DNA of 7,731 nucleotides from Nitratifractor sp. (GTDB taxonomy: Bacteria > Campylobacterota > Campylobacteria > Campylobacterales > Sulfurovaceae). Shown here one piece after another: positions 1-6,428 of this stretch; the first letter of the stretch is position 1, and the number at the start of each line of letters is the position of its first letter. The notes under the pieces were generated by a model. It ran no database searches. It had not been told where the DNA came from and saw nothing but the letters and a program-made list of their open reading frames with translations. A program made the position numbers and the translations under genes. The DNA lies in NCBI GenBank assembly GCA_015490055.1, contig WFYP01000252.1, forward strand, positions 1-7,731, read 5' to 3'.

Positions 1-15
1 GTTTCAAAATGAAAC
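1..15. terminator. small hairpin at window edge
   Basis: GTTTCA and TGAAAC form a perfect 6-bp stem with an AAA loop. It lies about 85 bases beyond the relaxase stop. It could end the minus-strand relaxase transcript, but the T-tract would fall outside the window. In the plus direction it is followed only by an A/T-rich stretch. The remaining bases up to 100 hold no convincing gene, only the 17-bp repeat listed separately. Confidence 0.3.
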
Positions 16-81
16 ATTTTAATTAATTTTATTACTAAAGGTTTTAAATGGTTTGTTTATAGTTGACTCCTTTATTTTCTT

Positions 82-98
82 TACTTATATACATAATT
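82..98 (+). repeat. 17-bp direct repeat, left copy
   Basis: TACTTATATACATAATT occurs here, three bases past the relaxase stop codon, and again in the same orientation at 5399-5415. A 13-bp core (TATATACATAATT) recurs at 5297-5309. The two perfect copies bracket the whole block containing the relaxase, the 84-residue protein, the barrel protein and the 31-codon gene. The role is unknown: a recombination or resolvase site, an iteron-like protein site, or a shared A/T-rich promoter element are all possible. Confidence 0.6.
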
Positions 99-100
99 AT

Positions 101-3100
101 TTACAATTCAAAAACTATTTCCTCTTCAGCTGCTATTTCTTCTTCCTCAGCTGCAGCATTATCATCTTCATTATCCATTTCATCGCCTGTATCTTCGTCC
201 ATTTCGTTATCAGCTCCGTTTTCTTCTTCGTCTATTTCATTTTCAGCATTTTCCAAATCATTAACATAGTCCTCTAAATCTTTCTCCAAAAAATCATCAT
301 TATCAACTTCAATCCCTTCCTCTTTTTCTATCTCTTTATTAATATCTTTATAATTTTCAAGCTTGTCTACATACTCATCCAAACTTTCGTAATCTTGTTC
401 TAAAAGATGTTTTTCTTCCTCTTGCAGCTGCTCCCTTATGCTATCAGCTTCAATTTGTAAATTTTCATCAAACACATTATCAAGCTTTTCCTCAAGTTCG
501 CTTAAATCAGCTTCATCTAAAATATCCCTATTTTCTTCAATTGCTTTAGCAGCTCTATAGGCATCACCGTTTTGCAGCTGCTCCTCTATCTCTTTTATAG
601 TTTTATCATATCTAAAAGCTTCCGTTTTCTCCTGTTTAAAATCCTCTACAAACTCTTTAAAATCATCCTCTTTTTTTAAAAGTTCGTTAAACTCCTCTTC
701 GCTTTTAGCATTAGCCATTTTATCAGTCATATAGTCGCTATATCTCTCAGATACTAAATCAGCTCGTGCTAAATCTTTTTCATGCTTATAATTTAAGTCA
801 TTATCATTTAACTCTTTAGCAAGTTCCAAAGGATTTTTACTATAAAACTCTTTTAAAAATTCATCCTCCCCAAAATGTTTCTCCGCAACTCTCTCAACTA
901 CTTCTTTATTTTTAATCCTAAAAGCTTTAGCATAAGCTTCTATCTTCATATCCTTTCCAAGCATTTCAAGCTCTTCCGGGTCGTTAAGTTCTAAATGTTT
1001 AAACTGTTTATCAAGTCCCTCAATATCTTGTTTTGCGATGTTTCTATTCATTTCATTATAGAATTTTTTAAGATACTCCTCTTTTGCTTCTCCTTGTAAA
1101 TTGGTAGGATTTATTTTTGTTAAGTAGCCTGTTCTATCGTTAATATACTCAGTAAAATCTTTAGAATATTTATCAATAAACTCTTTAACCTCTTTCCTTG
1201 TGCTTCCCTCAAATTCAATGTTTAAAGTAGAAGATATTTTATTTGCAAAATCTATCTGTTTATCGCTTGCAGGTTGATTTAAAAGATGTTCTTTATACTC
1301 TTTAATGTTTTCTTCAATAAATTTACCTACTGCACTTTTAGAAGTTTCTTCAAACTCTAAATCTAAGGCTTTTGCTATATTGTTAGCTGTTTTTAACTGC
1401 TTAGGTGTTGCCGGTATTTTTGCAGCTTCTTTCTCTCCCCACTCTCTATCTCTTTGTGCAAATAAACCTTTTGCCTGTACTGCGTTAAGTTTCTCTTGTT
1501 CTATATCAATAAACTTTTTTAAATCCTCTTTGTTATCGGTAAATATCTTGATATTATCCTCAGCTCTTGTTATGCTTACATAAAAAGAGTTAAAATTTTG
1601 AGCTTTGCTATCCATATAAGCAACTACATTTCTTGCTGTTTGTCCTTGTGCTTTATGAGTAGTGATAGCATATCCATGATCTAAATATTTGTAATCATTT
1701 ACATTAAACTTTAAATCTTTACCGTCCTTTTCTAAATGTAACATACCTGTCTCACTGTTTATATCTTTTATTGTCGCAGTTTCGCCGTTGTTTACATTTA
1801 GTTTTTTATCATTTTTTGTAAAGACTATCTTATCGCCTTTGCTAAATTCTCTTACAACTTCCTCATATTGTTGTAAATTACTTCCAAAATGAGATAAATT
1901 AACCTCTTTTTCTATCTCTCCATTACTTAAAGTTATGCTATTTTTATCATCGTTTATATTTGTAATTTTAAACTCTTGTCCTGCTTGTAACTCTTTATCA
2001 ATACTTTTTTGGATAAAAACACTATTACCTACTTTATAGTTTTCAGATAGATATACTTCGCTGGGTTTAAGCCTGGATGACTCTCTTGTTAAAATCTTAT
2101 AATCTTTTCCTGCAATCTCTCCTCTTGCTTTAAGCTCTTTTCTTATCTCATTATTTAACTCATCTTTCATATTGTTTGTATTTGTCAAGATGATATTATC
2201 TTTGTAGCTCTCTTTTCCTGCAATCACCGCTTTAGTATTGTTTGTATCATTGAATTTAAAAAACTCTTCTTTTACATCTTCTATACCGTTTTCACTCTCT
2301 TTAATAAGTCCTCTTTTATCTAAAACATCAAAGGCTCTTTGACTGTCATATTTATTTAAATGAGCTACTGCTTTTTTAAGTGTGGTATCTTTTTGTCTTA
2401 AAACTTCACTCATTCTTACTGTTTTCAAACCTTCATTTTGCAATAAATCAAACGGACTGCCGGCATTTATAGCTTTTAATTGCTTTACATCCCCCATTAA
2501 TACAACTTGTGCTTTTGCTCTCCTTGCAAAATCAACTAACTTTTTAGTATCTTTAGTTCCAAGCATACTAGCTTCATCTACTATCAGCTTACTATCTTTA
2601 AACTCCGCAAGCTCTGCCTCATCTAACTTATCAATGTTTCCTAAAAATCTTGATACCGTTTGGCTTTCAATTCCTGCTTGTTTAAAAGCTTCTTTAGAGG
2701 CTGTGGCTTTTTGAATCTCACTTGCAGCTTTGCCGGTGTAGGATAATCCTATTAGTTTTGTATTGCCTTTAAGCTCATTTACCGCTTTTAACATTGTAGT
2801 TTTGCCGGTTCCTGCGTCTCCTTGTATGCCTATAACTAAATCATTTTTACTTAGTATATGTGCGGCAGCTTCTTTTTGTCCTTTTGTTAGGCCGTAACCT
2901 GTTATCTCTTGTTTTTTTAGAGAGTATTGTTCTAACTTTTCAATGGCTTCTTTTCTTGTTTCATAAACACTACTTACCGCTTTATCTTCATCAAGTGCTT
3001 TTATAAGGCTCTTTTCTGCTTTTATTATCTCTTTAGATGTAAAATAGTTATCAGTAAGTTTTACAAGCTCTTTGTTTCTGTTAAAAGCTTTATTTAGTGC

Positions 3101-4240
3101 GTCAATTGGTAATTGGTCTTTTAGAGTAAATTTAGCTGCTTTTTCTAAAATATCCTGAGCAGTAAAAACAGAATCTTCAGCAGTAACTGCCTCTACTGCA
3201 TTATTTATCGCTTTATCCGCTATCTCTTTTTCTTGTAGTTTTAAAGCTTCTTTTTCCTCAGCTGTAAGCTCTTTTACTTCATTTCTTTTTAAAATATCAT
3301 CTTTGGTGTATCCTAAGTTCTCTAATCTCTCTTTATTGCTTTGTATAACGGCATTTCTATCTATTTCGCCTTTCCATTCTCTGCTTTTCCATGTCGCCAT
3401 CTGTTTTATTTCATTTTCTGTTTTATCCGGGTATTGTGCTTTTAAATCATCAACTAATTTTTCTAACTGCCTGCTTCTATTGCTAAACTCTTCAATTACT
3501 TTATCATCTATATTTTTTAATTCAAAAAAACCTTTTTTAGCGTCCGTTATTCTTATCTCAAATCCAAGTTCTTTTAAATTGTTTGCAAGCTCTGCTCTGT
3601 ATAGTGTTCCTTCTTTTATATAATTTTCAAAGATTCGTTTACTCTCTATACTTCGCCATTTACCCTCAAATTGAGTCATATTCATTACAACGGCGTGAGT
3701 ATGCAAGGATGGATCTACTAAAATTTCACCGGTAGGTGTAGTTACAGGTCTTGCTACAAAATGATCGAACTTTGCAATTGCAAGATTATTTGTTTGTACT
3801 CTTTCAGTTACGCCGTTATTTGTAATTCTTGTTTGAGCATAATTATCTTCAATTCTATTTAGAATCTTTTCAACTGCGTCTTGATGAGCTTGTAAGAGTG
3901 CTTTGACTGTCTCTTTATCCCCGTAAGCTTCAGCTGCTTCCAATGCTACAGATACACTTTTTGGAGCATTAAAGGTTAAGTCAAGCCCGGCTCTTAATCT
4001 ATCTCCGTTTTTATCAAGCCTTATGTTTTCTAAGACTTGTTTTCCCTCTTTATCTTTTCCAAAAAGGACATTTTCTAAATCCTCTTTAATAATTGTCTCT
4101 CCCTGCTTAAATCCAAGAGCTTCGGCTCCTCTTCCTTGCCAAGTACCCAGCTCTCCCTCTTTTTGATAGTAGTTATCTTTTTGTTCGGTTTGATACTCCA
4201 TTACACTATTGCCGCTTACCCATGTTGGAGTTGATATCAT
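101..4240 (-). CDS. mobF: MobF-family conjugative relaxase-helicase (TrwC/TraI-like)
   Basis: Nicks one strand at the origin of transfer through a tyrosine, stays covalently attached, and unwinds the plasmid for transfer. The order is relaxase about 1-270, RecD-like helicase about 455-900, then a helical C-terminus. Visible residues are Tyr16, Tyr24 and Tyr25 (candidate nucleophiles) before the WQGRGAEALG block, and the metal-binding trio His160, His180, His182 (LHTH). Helicase motifs are GDAGTGKTT at 474, DEAS at 555, GDVKQL at 583, THKAQGQT at 861 and ITRAED with Arg892. Two adjacent 47-residue repeats begin at Pro943 and Pro990. The last about 53 residues hold some 27 Asp/Glu and no Lys/Arg. 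TrwC is 966 residues and F TraI 1756, so length is intermediate. The start is set by AAAGGGG six bases upstream, which overlaps the preceding gene's stop, implying translational coupling. No frameshift is seen. The family call is firm; the transfer partner is unknown. Confidence 0.95.
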   Translation of the reverse strand: MISTPTWVSGNSVMEYQTEQKDNYYQKEGELGTWQGRGAEALGFKQGETIIKEDLENVLFGKDKEGKQVLENIRLDKNGDRLRAGLDLTFNAPKSVSVALEAAEAYGDKETVKALLQAHQDAVEKILNRIEDNYAQTRITNNGVTERVQTNNLAIAKFDHFVARPVTTPTGEILVDPSLHTHAVVMNMTQFEGKWRSIESKRIFENYIKEGTLYRAELANNLKELGFEIRITDAKKGFFELKNIDDKVIEEFSNRSRQLEKLVDDLKAQYPDKTENEIKQMATWKSREWKGEIDRNAVIQSNKERLENLGYTKDDILKRNEVKELTAEEKEALKLQEKEIADKAINNAVEAVTAEDSVFTAQDILEKAAKFTLKDQLPIDALNKAFNRNKELVKLTDNYFTSKEIIKAEKSLIKALDEDKAVSSVYETRKEAIEKLEQYSLKKQEITGYGLTKGQKEAAAHILSKNDLVIGIQGDAGTGKTTMLKAVNELKGNTKLIGLSYTGKAASEIQKATASKEAFKQAGIESQTVSRFLGNIDKLDEAELAEFKDSKLIVDEASMLGTKDTKKLVDFARRAKAQVVLMGDVKQLKAINAGSPFDLLQNEGLKTVRMSEVLRQKDTTLKKAVAHLNKYDSQRAFDVLDKRGLIKESENGIEDVKEEFFKFNDTNNTKAVIAGKESYKDNIILTNTNNMKDELNNEIRKELKARGEIAGKDYKILTRESSRLKPSEVYLSENYKVGNSVFIQKSIDKELQAGQEFKITNINDDKNSITLSNGEIEKEVNLSHFGSNLQQYEEVVREFSKGDKIVFTKNDKKLNVNNGETATIKDINSETGMLHLEKDGKDLKFNVNDYKYLDHGYAITTHKAQGQTARNVVAYMDSKAQNFNSFYVSITRAEDNIKIFTDNKEDLKKFIDIEQEKLNAVQAKGLFAQRDREWGEKEAAKIPATPKQLKTANNIAKALDLEFEETSKSAVGKFIEENIKEYKEHLLNQPASDKQIDFANKISSTLNIEFEGSTRKEVKEFIDKYSKDFTEYINDRTGYLTKINPTNLQGEAKEEYLKKFYNEMNRNIAKQDIEGLDKQFKHLELNDPEELEMLGKDMKIEAYAKAFRIKNKEVVERVAEKHFGEDEFLKEFYSKNPLELAKELNDNDLNYKHEKDLARADLVSERYSDYMTDKMANAKSEEEFNELLKKEDDFKEFVEDFKQEKTEAFRYDKTIKEIEEQLQNGDAYRAAKAIEENRDILDEADLSELEEKLDNVFDENLQIEADSIREQLQEEEKHLLEQDYESLDEYVDKLENYKDINKEIEKEEGIEVDNDDFLEKDLEDYVNDLENAENEIDEEENGADNEMDEDTGDEMDNEDDNAAAEEEEIAAEEEIVFEL

Positions 4241-4251
4241 CTTATGCCCCT

Positions 4252-4506
4252 TTAAAAATCAAAAAGTTCTTTATATGTTTCATACACAATATCCATAATG
4301 CTTGTTCCTCGTTTTGATCTTAGGAGATTTCTTTGAAAAATCATTTTTCTTTCAAATCTTTTTACAAATTCAAAAACCTCAAGCAAATCAAGCCAGTCAT
4401 AATCATCGGGATTGTTTTCTTTATACTCTTTTCTCTTTACTAATTTATCTCCGATTTTTATTATCATTTTTTGTTTAAAAGCTATTATTTTATATTTGAG
4501 CCTCAT
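4252..4506 (-). CDS. hypothetical 84-residue protein, relaxase-operon partner
   Basis: I do not recognise this protein. The start follows AGAGGT with an 8-base gap. Its stop is 11 bases from the relaxase start and overlaps the relaxase ribosome binding site, so the two are almost certainly co-translated. The N-terminal third is very basic and contains an IIKIGDKLVKRKEY segment; the middle is acidic and aromatic (DDYDWLDLLEVFEFVKRF); a basic RNLLRSKRG patch follows. There is no signal peptide, membrane segment or clear ribbon-helix-helix of the TrwA type. Small basic proteins next to a relaxase are often oriT-binding accessory factors. That role fits the position but is inference only. Confidence 0.8.
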   Translation of the reverse strand: MRLKYKIIAFKQKMIIKIGDKLVKRKEYKENNPDDYDWLDLLEVFEFVKRFERKMIFQRNLLRSKRGTSIMDIVYETYKELFDF

Positions 4507-4530
4507 TATTTTTTACCTCTTTTCTTTTTT

Positions 4531-4562
4531 AAAAAACCCCGATAAGTCGGGGCTTGTTTTTT
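4531..4562. terminator. bidirectional intrinsic terminator
   Basis: CCCCGA (4537-4542) pairs with TCGGGG (4547-4552) across a TAAG loop. On the minus strand the stem is followed directly by six T. On the plus strand a T-run follows after CTTG. It sits immediately after the barrel-protein stop (4561-4563), so it should end that transcript. Only about 24 bases separate it from the start of the 84-residue gene, which leaves no obvious room for a separate promoter. Confidence 0.85.
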
Positions 4563-5139
4563 ACCATACAAAGCTATAACCTATAAAGATATTTGTTCTA
4601 TTGTCTTGATTTGGATTAAATAGATTTACTCTTCTATAGCTTACGCCTGCGATATAGTTGTCATATTGTAAAGCAAGTGTAGCTCTGTATAAAGAGTTAA
4701 CCTCTTTATCGGTGCCGTTACCTCCGCCAAATGCAAAATCAAATCCAGATTTAAGATAAATACCTTTATTGCCTTTATCGCTATTTGATAAAGACATTAC
4801 ATTATAAGTACTTGCAAATCCGATAGTACCTGCAGCTGCGTAATCTTTAAAGTTTACATATCCGCTTTCAATTCCAAAGCTTAAAAGATTTGTACTATTT
4901 TTACACCTTATAGGCACTTCTTTTAGAAATTGGTATATGTTAATATCAGTGTTATCTTTACTTGCCTCTACTGTTATTTCACTTCTATTATTTTTTACAA
5001 GGGTTTTATCAAATGCTGCTATGATAGAGGGTTTACCCTCAAAGCTTCCTACCCCTAAAGCTATTGCTAAGGCATCATTTGCCACTGCTGCAGCTGTTAG
5101 TGTTGCAACTGCCGTTAAAGCCAAAATTCTCTTTTTCAT
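4561..5139 (-). CDS. small outer-membrane beta-barrel-like protein
   Basis: A 192-residue exported protein. The start chosen is the MKKR methionine at 5139, because AAAAGGAG lies seven bases upstream and a classic signal peptide follows: MKKR, a hydrophobic Ala/Leu/Val/Thr run, and likely cleavage after AVA near residue 20. An upstream in-frame ATG at 5181 would put a charged extension before it and has no ribosome site. The mature part alternates polar and non-polar residues in about eight stretches, with loops rich in Asn, Asp, Gly and Ser. It ends in IFIGYSFVW, a C-terminal aromatic beta-signal of the kind recognised by the BAM machinery. The ALGVGSFEGKPSIIA stretch loosely recalls the YadA anchor. 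Size fits an eight-strand barrel. It follows the 31-codon gene by 13 bases and precedes a terminator. A surface-exclusion or mating-contact role is conceivable but unproven. Confidence 0.75.
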   Translation of the reverse strand: MKKRILALTAVATLTAAAVANDALAIALGVGSFEGKPSIIAAFDKTLVKNNRSEITVEASKDNTDINIYQFLKEVPIRCKNSTNLLSFGIESGYVNFKDYAAAGTIGFASTYNVMSLSNSDKGNKGIYLKSGFDFAFGGGNGTDKEVNSLYRATLALQYDNYIAGVSYRRVNLFNPNQDNRTNIFIGYSFVW

Positions 5140-5152
5140 CTCTTCTCTCCTT

Positions 5153-5248
5153 TTAAAAGATTCCCAAAAATGGTAATGCAATAATTCCTAAAGCCATAGG
5201 AATAACCGTTGGTGCTACTACAAATGCCATTACTGCTGCTGTTAGCAT
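5153..5248 (-). CDS. 31-residue uncharged hydrophobic peptide
   Basis: A short gene opening at 5248 with a near-perfect ribosome site, GGAGGT, five bases before ATG. The product begins MLTAAVMAFVVAPTVIPMAL and ends IALPFLGIF. It has no charged residue at all and several helix-bending prolines, so it would form a single membrane segment or pack with other membrane peptides. Its TAA touches the AAAAGGAG of the barrel-protein gene, so the two should be translationally coupled. I recognise no family. It could be a membrane-active peptide, a small assembly subunit, or a leader peptide whose translation controls the next gene. The ribosome site and the coupling are the main evidence; the small size limits certainty. 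Confidence 0.6.
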   Translation of the reverse strand: MLTAAVMAFVVAPTVIPMALGIIALPFLGIF

Positions 5249-5271
5249 TTTAAACCTCCATAAATGAATTT

Positions 5272-5291
5272 GAAGATGTTTTTACATCTTC
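5272..5291 (-). promoter_or_regulatory. leader hairpin upstream of the 31-codon gene
   Basis: GAAGATGT and ACATCTTC form a perfect 8-bp stem around a TTTT loop (AAAA on the minus-strand transcript). It lies about 24-43 bases before the ATG at 5248 and upstream of its GGAGGT. No T-tract follows in the minus direction, so it is not a terminator. It may protect the mRNA 5' end or be a protein-binding site. Confidence 0.5.
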
Positions 5292-5296
5292 TTATC

Positions 5297-5309
5297 TATA
5301 TACATAATT
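5297..5309 (+). repeat. 13-bp partial copy of the direct repeat
   Basis: TATATACATAATT is shared with the 17-bp repeats at 82-98 and 5399-5415, but the left flank differs (CTTATC instead of TACT). Read on the minus strand it supplies a TATATAG segment that could act as a -10 box for the mobilisation genes. Confidence 0.5.
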
Positions 5310-5310
5310 T

Positions 5311-5401
5311 GTAGGAAAAGAGAGTTTTTGGATATTTTTCTAAAAATTTTACAAGGAGTAGCCAACACAAAAGGATAAAGTATATTTTTCTCTTTTCCTA
5401 C
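5311..5401. repeat. 13-bp perfect inverted repeat
   Basis: GTAGGAAAAGAGA (5311-5323) is the exact reverse complement of TCTCTTTTCCTAC (5389-5401), with a 65-base spacer. Each arm abuts a copy of the TATATACATAATT element: one lies just left of the left arm, the other just right of the right arm. Spaced inverted repeats plus direct repeats resemble oriT or resolvase accessory sites. Confidence 0.65.
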
Positions 5402-5415
5402 TTATATACATAATT
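5399..5415 (+). repeat. 17-bp direct repeat, right copy
   Basis: An exact match, in the same orientation, to 82-98. It overlaps the end of the right arm of the 13-bp inverted repeat by three bases. Together with the left copy it frames the relaxase module. Confidence 0.6.
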
Positions 5416-5464
5416 TTAGGATTTGTAAGAAGTATGAAGAAAACTAAAGTTAAAAATATATCTA

Positions 5465-5501
5465 TATGCACTTAGAATAGTTATTGATTTAATAGTGCAT
5501 A
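5465..5501. promoter_or_regulatory. 8-bp inverted repeat around resolvase -35
   Basis: TATGCACT (5465-5472) and AGTGCATA (5494-5501) are perfect inverted copies with a 21-base spacer that contains the -35 box. The placement suits a repressor or resolvase-binding site. Confidence 0.45.
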
Positions 5502-5511
5502 ATGGTATAAT
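5484..5511 (+). promoter_or_regulatory. sigma70-type promoter of the resolvase gene
   Basis: TTGATT (5484-5489), a 16-base spacer, and a consensus TATAAT (5506-5511). Transcription should begin near 5518, inside the dyad at 5515-5538, about 35 bases before the resolvase ATG. Confidence 0.7.
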
Positions 5512-5514
5512 TAA

Positions 5515-5538
5515 ATGATAAATATATGTTTTTATCAT
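5515..5538. promoter_or_regulatory. 8-bp dyad at resolvase transcription start
   Basis: ATGATAAA (5515-5522) and TTTATCAT (5531-5538) are inverted copies separated by eight bases. The dyad covers the predicted start of transcription, 14 bases before the gene. Small serine resolvases often bind dyads of about this size next to their own gene, both to recombine and to repress themselves; that assignment is inference. Confidence 0.5.
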
Positions 5539-5552
5539 AATAAAGGAAAAAT

Positions 5553-6158
5553 ATGGCAGTTTACGGCTATTTAAGAGTTAGTACCAAAGAGCAAAATTCG
5601 CAATATCAAAAAGATATGATTTTAAATTATGCAAATGAAAATAACTATGTACCAGTTACTTTCATTGATGAGACTATGAGTGGAGCTAAAAGTTATAAAA
5701 ATAGAGAGTTAGGAAAATTATTAGATAAATTATCATTAGGGGATATTTTACTTGTAAATGAGTTTAGCAGATTAGGTCGCTCTTTACTGGATATTTTAGA
5801 AATTATAAAAGTTATCAACGAACATGAGGCACAACTTATAGTCGTTAGAGATAAACTTATTATCGGTGACGATATGAATAGCAAACTTTTAACCACTATG
5901 TTTGGCATTGTTTCTGAAATAGAGAGAGACCTTTTAAAAAGTCGTGTAAAAGAGGGACTTGATGCAGCAAAAGCAAGAGGAGTAAAATTAGGGAGAAAAC
6001 CCGGACCCGCAAAATCCAAATTAGATCCACACAAAGATAAAATCCAAGAGTATTTAGATAAAGAGATTTCTAAAGCAAGTATTGCTAAATTGCTTGATGT
6101 CAATAAACAAACACTATACAGTTTTATCAAAAAGCATAAGATGAAAAAAAGGATATAG
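5553..6158 (+). CDS. serine recombinase, resolvase/invertase family
   Basis: A 201-residue site-specific recombinase that cuts DNA through a serine and typically resolves plasmid multimers or inverts segments. The N-terminal catalytic domain shows YLRVSTKEQ with Ser10 as nucleophile and Arg8, plus FSRLGRS with Arg73 and Arg76. The long helix runs through EIERDLLKSRVKEGLDAAKA (122-141). The GVKLGRKPG linker leads to a C-terminal helix-turn-helix (about 160-195; SIAKLLDVNKQTLYSFIKKH). The length is that of an ordinary small resolvase, with no transposase fusion. The start has AAAGGA five bases upstream. It is convergent with the toxin gene; the two stop codons are 11 bases apart. It probably acts on dyads in the upstream intergenic region. 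Whether it is a resolvase or an invertase cannot be told. Confidence 0.93.
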   Translation: MAVYGYLRVSTKEQNSQYQKDMILNYANENNYVPVTFIDETMSGAKSYKNRELGKLLDKLSLGDILLVNEFSRLGRSLLDILEIIKVINEHEAQLIVVRDKLIIGDDMNSKLLTTMFGIVSEIERDLLKSRVKEGLDAAKARGVKLGRKPGPAKSKLDPHKDKIQEYLDKEISKASIAKLLDVNKQTLYSFIKKHKMKKRI

Positions 6159-6169
6159 AGGAATATAGC

Positions 6170-6427
6170 TCACTTATAAATATCTCCTCTACTATCACCC
6201 TTTTCTACAACTATAATTAATTTATCCTTATCTATAAAGTATAAAAATCTATATTTGCCAACACGAAGTCTAAAAAATTCACTTCCTTTCATTTTTTTGG
6301 TATTAATTCCATCTCCAAAAGGGTTGATTGATAGTTTTTCAAATTCAGTTTTAAATCGTTGTTTCATTTTTTTATCTTGTTTTTCTATGAATTTTATAAC
6401 CTGTTTGGAAAGTTTGATTGTAAACAT
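6170..6427 (-). CDS. RelE/ParE-family toxin
   Basis: An 85-residue basic protein of the RelE/ParE toxin superfamily. RelE-type members cut mRNA on the ribosome; ParE-type members poison gyrase. An N-terminal helical hairpin (KFIEKQDKKMKQRFKTEFEKL) is followed by an NPFGDG turn, then KMKGSEFFRLRVGKYRFLYFID (45-66). The final strand ends GDSRGDIYK. RLRVGKYR and the terminal Arg80/Tyr84 are the family hallmarks. Retention of the final Arg and Tyr favours an mRNA-cleaving RelE-like enzyme over ParE. The usual His before that Arg is replaced (GDSR instead of GHR), which might alter activity. The ATG follows the antitoxin stop by one base, so the pair is translationally coupled. Confidence 0.9.
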   Translation of the reverse strand: MFTIKLSKQVIKFIEKQDKKMKQRFKTEFEKLSINPFGDGINTKKMKGSEFFRLRVGKYRFLYFIDKDKLIIVVEKGDSRGDIYK

Positions 6428-6428
6428 A

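Larger units (their letters stand above)
5249..5552. other. divergent intergenic region, candidate oriT / recombination region
   Basis: No ORF of note lies in these 304 bases between the minus-strand mobilisation genes and the plus-strand resolvase. It contains a leader hairpin (5272-5291), a 13-bp TATATACATAATT element (5297-5309), a 13-bp inverted repeat (5311-5323 / 5389-5401), a 17-bp direct repeat (5399-5415), an 8-bp inverted repeat around the resolvase -35 box, the resolvase promoter, and an 8-bp dyad next to its start. Clustered symmetry beside a relaxase operon and a resolvase gene is what oriT and res sites look like. Neither can be assigned from sequence alone. Confidence 0.5.

Noticed and set aside
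20..74. Possible minus-strand gene after the relaxase, suggested by an AAAGGAG at 67-73
   Set aside because: No ATG, GTG or TTG follows at a proper distance, and the frame stops after about 13 codons; at most a decayed start.
53..277. Plus-strand frames opposite the relaxase tail, rich in Phe/Ile or Ser
   Set aside because: They are the reverse of the Glu/Asp-rich codons of the relaxase, with no ribosome site and biased composition.
1305..3623. Plus-strand frames of 92-110 codons inside the relaxase gene
   Set aside because: They lie fully opposite a well-conserved helicase/relaxase coding sequence and show no family features.
5140..5181. Longer start for the barrel protein
   Set aside because: It would place a charged extension ahead of a classic signal peptide and overlap the 31-codon gene; the ribosome site supports the start at 5139.
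5292..5301. TTATCTATAT as a nic site like that of R388 (TTGTCTATAG)
   Set aside because: Eight of ten bases match, but in such an A/T-rich region this is weak, and the relaxase is only distantly related.
5693..6130. 145-codon minus-strand frame opposite the resolvase
   Set aside because: The resolvase motifs on the plus strand are unambiguous; this frame is its shadow.
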